Below are positions 11,394 through 12,655 of a DNA stretch of 12,655 bases, piece by piece. The notes beneath the pieces were generated by a model. The model saw nothing but the letters and a program-made list of their open reading frames with translations. It ran no database searches and was not told the DNA's origin. The position numbers were made by a program, and so were the translations under genes. This DNA is from Candidatus Saccharibacteria bacterium UBA6258. Its GTDB lineage: Bacteria; Patescibacteriota; Saccharimonadia; Saccharimonadales; Saccharimonadaceae. The stretch is from assembly GCA_002441145.1 (NCBI GenBank), contig DJVK01000005.1, positions 1 through 12,655 of the forward strand, read 5' to 3'. Each line of letters starts with the position of its first letter. Position 1 is the first letter of the stretch.

Positions 11394-12594
11394 TCTATCT
11401 ACGGTCATACGGTTCGAAATCGTCCGTACGCTCAAAAAGAAGTCGTTCTGGATAATGGCACTGGGGTTCCCTCTATTGTTCGCAATGATCTTTGGCATCA
11501 TCTTTTTGTCGAACAAAACTACCGAAGAGGCCGCTAAAGACATCGAAAAACAGACGTTTTCGATAGCCGTCACCGACAATTCGGGTATCGTGAAGCCGAA
11601 CTACCTCGCCGCCCTTAAAGCGGATATCATTACCGACAAGCAATCGGGCATCGACCGCGTTAAAACGGGTAAACTCGACGCCTACTTTTATTACCCGGCA
11701 GATATCGTAACGCAGCCGGTTGAAGTATACGGCAAGGACGTCGGCATCTTCGAGAATAGTCGCTACGAAGCCGTCGCGAAGAGCTTGCTCGCCATGTCGG
11801 TAGACGCCAGCGTCAGCCCTGCTGTCAAAACAGTCATTAGCGGCAGCACACAAACGTCATTCGTCGCATATAAAGACGGCGTGATATTTGATGGTATCCG
11901 CCAGATGATTTTACCGGGCGTATTCTTAGTGCTGTTTTACTTTTTGATGGCATTCTTTGGTAACCAAATGCTCACCAGCACCACCGAAGAAAAAGAAAAC
12001 CGTGTCATCGAGATGATTTTAACGACCATCGAAGCCCGCACACTCATCATCGGAAAGATCATATCGATGATTGCCTTGGCACTGGTGCAGGCAGTATTAA
12101 TTGTCGCACCGGCAGTTATCGGCTACTTATTGCTCAGAGAGAACCTATCGCTGCCTAATCTCGACCTAACAACACTACCTGTCGACTGGATACGTATCGG
12201 TATCGGGTTCGCCGTATTCAGCACCAGCTTCTTACTATTCACCGGGCTGCTTGTCGCCGTAGGGTCCGCCCTGCCAACCGCAAAAGAAGCCGCCAGTTAC
12301 TTCGGCTTCTTTATGATGCTATTGTTCGGCCCGCTCTACGCGGTGACGCTGTTTATTTCGTCACCAGACGCACCGCTCGTACGATTCCTGTCGTTCTTCC
12401 CGCTTACCGCGCCAATCCCGCTGATGCTGCGCAATGCTGCTGGCAACTTGAGTTATGGCGATGCCGCTATCGCAACGGCAATCCTGTTCGCCACAGCAAC
12501 AATCGTCATGCTAATCGCCGTGCGTATATTCAGGTACGGTGCGTTAGAATACAGTCGCAAACTGAGCCTGGCCGAAATATTCGGCCGAAAGTAA
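11386..12594 (+). CDS. ABC-2 type permease (NatB-like)
   Basis: Membrane subunit of the exporter. Topology by hydrophobicity: TM1 at 21-42, a large extracytoplasmic domain (about 43-172), then TM segments at about 174-194, 221-250, 269-294, 304-324, a weaker one at 330-347, and 359-383. TTEEKENRVIEMILTTIEAR (199-218) is the coupling motif of the NatB/YhaP family, where it contacts the ATPase. The extracytoplasmic domain (QTFSIAVTDNSGIV...) is the family's usual substrate-side domain. The gene overlaps the ATPase gene by 8 nt and has a strong Shine-Dalgarno GAGGAGG (11373-11379), 6 nt before ATG, so the two are made together. Length 402 aa is normal for the family. Substrate unknown. Confidence 0.93.
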   Translation: MHNLSTVIRFEIVRTLKKKSFWIMALGFPLLFAMIFGIIFLSNKTTEEAAKDIEKQTFSIAVTDNSGIVKPNYLAALKADIITDKQSGIDRVKTGKLDAYFYYPADIVTQPVEVYGKDVGIFENSRYEAVAKSLLAMSVDASVSPAVKTVISGSTQTSFVAYKDGVIFDGIRQMILPGVFLVLFYFLMAFFGNQMLTSTTEEKENRVIEMILTTIEARTLIIGKIISMIALALVQAVLIVAPAVIGYLLLRENLSLPNLDLTTLPVDWIRIGIGFAVFSTSFLLFTGLLVAVGSALPTAKEAASYFGFFMMLLFGPLYAVTLFISSPDAPLVRFLSFFPLTAPIPLMLRNAAGNLSYGDAAIATAILFATATIVMLIAVRIFRYGALEYSRKLSLAEIFGRK

Positions 12595-12596
12595 CT

Positions 12597-12628
12597 AAAA
12601 AGGCGGTCGCGAACACGACCGTCATTTT
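12597..12628. terminator. Shared hairpin terminator between the ABC operon and a tRNA gene
   Basis: CGGTCG (12604-12609) pairs with CGACCG (12616-12621) around a 6-nt loop. Minus-strand transcripts leaving the tRNA gene meet CC then five T after the stem, a good terminator. Plus-strand transcripts meet CA then four T, weaker. It probably serves both. Confidence 0.7.
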
Positions 12629-12631
12629 ACT

Positions 12632-12655
12632 TGGCGGAGAGAGCGGGATTTGAAC
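12632..12655 (-). tRNA. tRNA 3' end, probably tRNA-Ser (runs off window)
   Basis: The minus strand reads GTTCAAATCCCGC, i.e. the T loop (TTCAAAT) and the 3' half of the T stem, then the acceptor strand TCTCTCC, discriminator G, and an encoded CCA ending at 12632. A G discriminator with a GGAGAGA-type acceptor partner is characteristic of bacterial tRNA-Ser. The anticodon lies outside the window, so the identity is only likely. Confidence 0.82.

Noticed and set aside
1..12655. CRISPR arrays, insertion sequences or prophage genes
   Set aside because: No direct repeat series, transposase motif or terminal inverted repeats were seen; the window is housekeeping genes with small unknowns.

Overview
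The window looks like a compact bacterial chromosome segment of the Candidate Phyla Radiation type, most likely Saccharibacteria (TM7). This is an inference from gene content, tight packing, many promoters set for leaderless mRNAs, and a NrdA ending in the KPRHxAEQST-type tail; no taxonomic marker gene is complete here. The code appears standard: TAG is the ordinary stop of several genes.

Layout. Almost everything up to 10257 is on the minus strand. In order of position: the N-terminal part of oligoribonuclease (orn, 1-282); a 480-residue HExxH zinc-metalloprotease-like protein (305-1747); an MscL-type channel with an Ala/Lys-rich N-terminal tail (1847-2290); arginyl-tRNA synthetase (argS, 2326-4020); a 49-residue microprotein with a near-perfect sigma70 promoter (4065-4214); CTP synthase (pyrG, 4257-5879); then the ribonucleotide reductase cluster, transcribed nrdA (10257-7852), a 57-residue CxxC protein (7836-7663), a 76-residue unknown (7661-7431), a 79-residue unknown (7405-7166) and nrdB (7144-6080), closed by a strong terminator. 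A 392-bp regulatory region (10258-10649) separates this from a plus-strand ABC-2 exporter pair (10650-12594). The window ends with a shared hairpin terminator and the 3' end of a minus-strand tRNA, probably tRNA-Ser.

The centre of interest is the nrd cluster. NrdA lacks the C-terminal redox cysteines that class I large subunits need for turnover. The missing tail, ending CDGCQ, is encoded immediately downstream, in the same frame, after a TAG stop and with its own Shine-Dalgarno and ATG. The small subunit has Phe where the radical Tyr usually sits and Glu at the first metal position, the signature of class Ic (Mn/Fe) enzymes. Two pairs of NrdR-like boxes, each at exactly 32 bp offset, lie upstream of nrdA, one of them embedded in its core promoter. 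A similar pair lies upstream of pyrG, suggesting that CTP synthesis and dNTP synthesis share a regulator.

The other recurrent signal is promoter placement: for at least five genes the -10 box ends 6-8 nt before the ATG, so their mRNAs should be leaderless or nearly so, while genes inside operons (mscL, nrdB, the ABC permease) have clear Shine-Dalgarno sequences.
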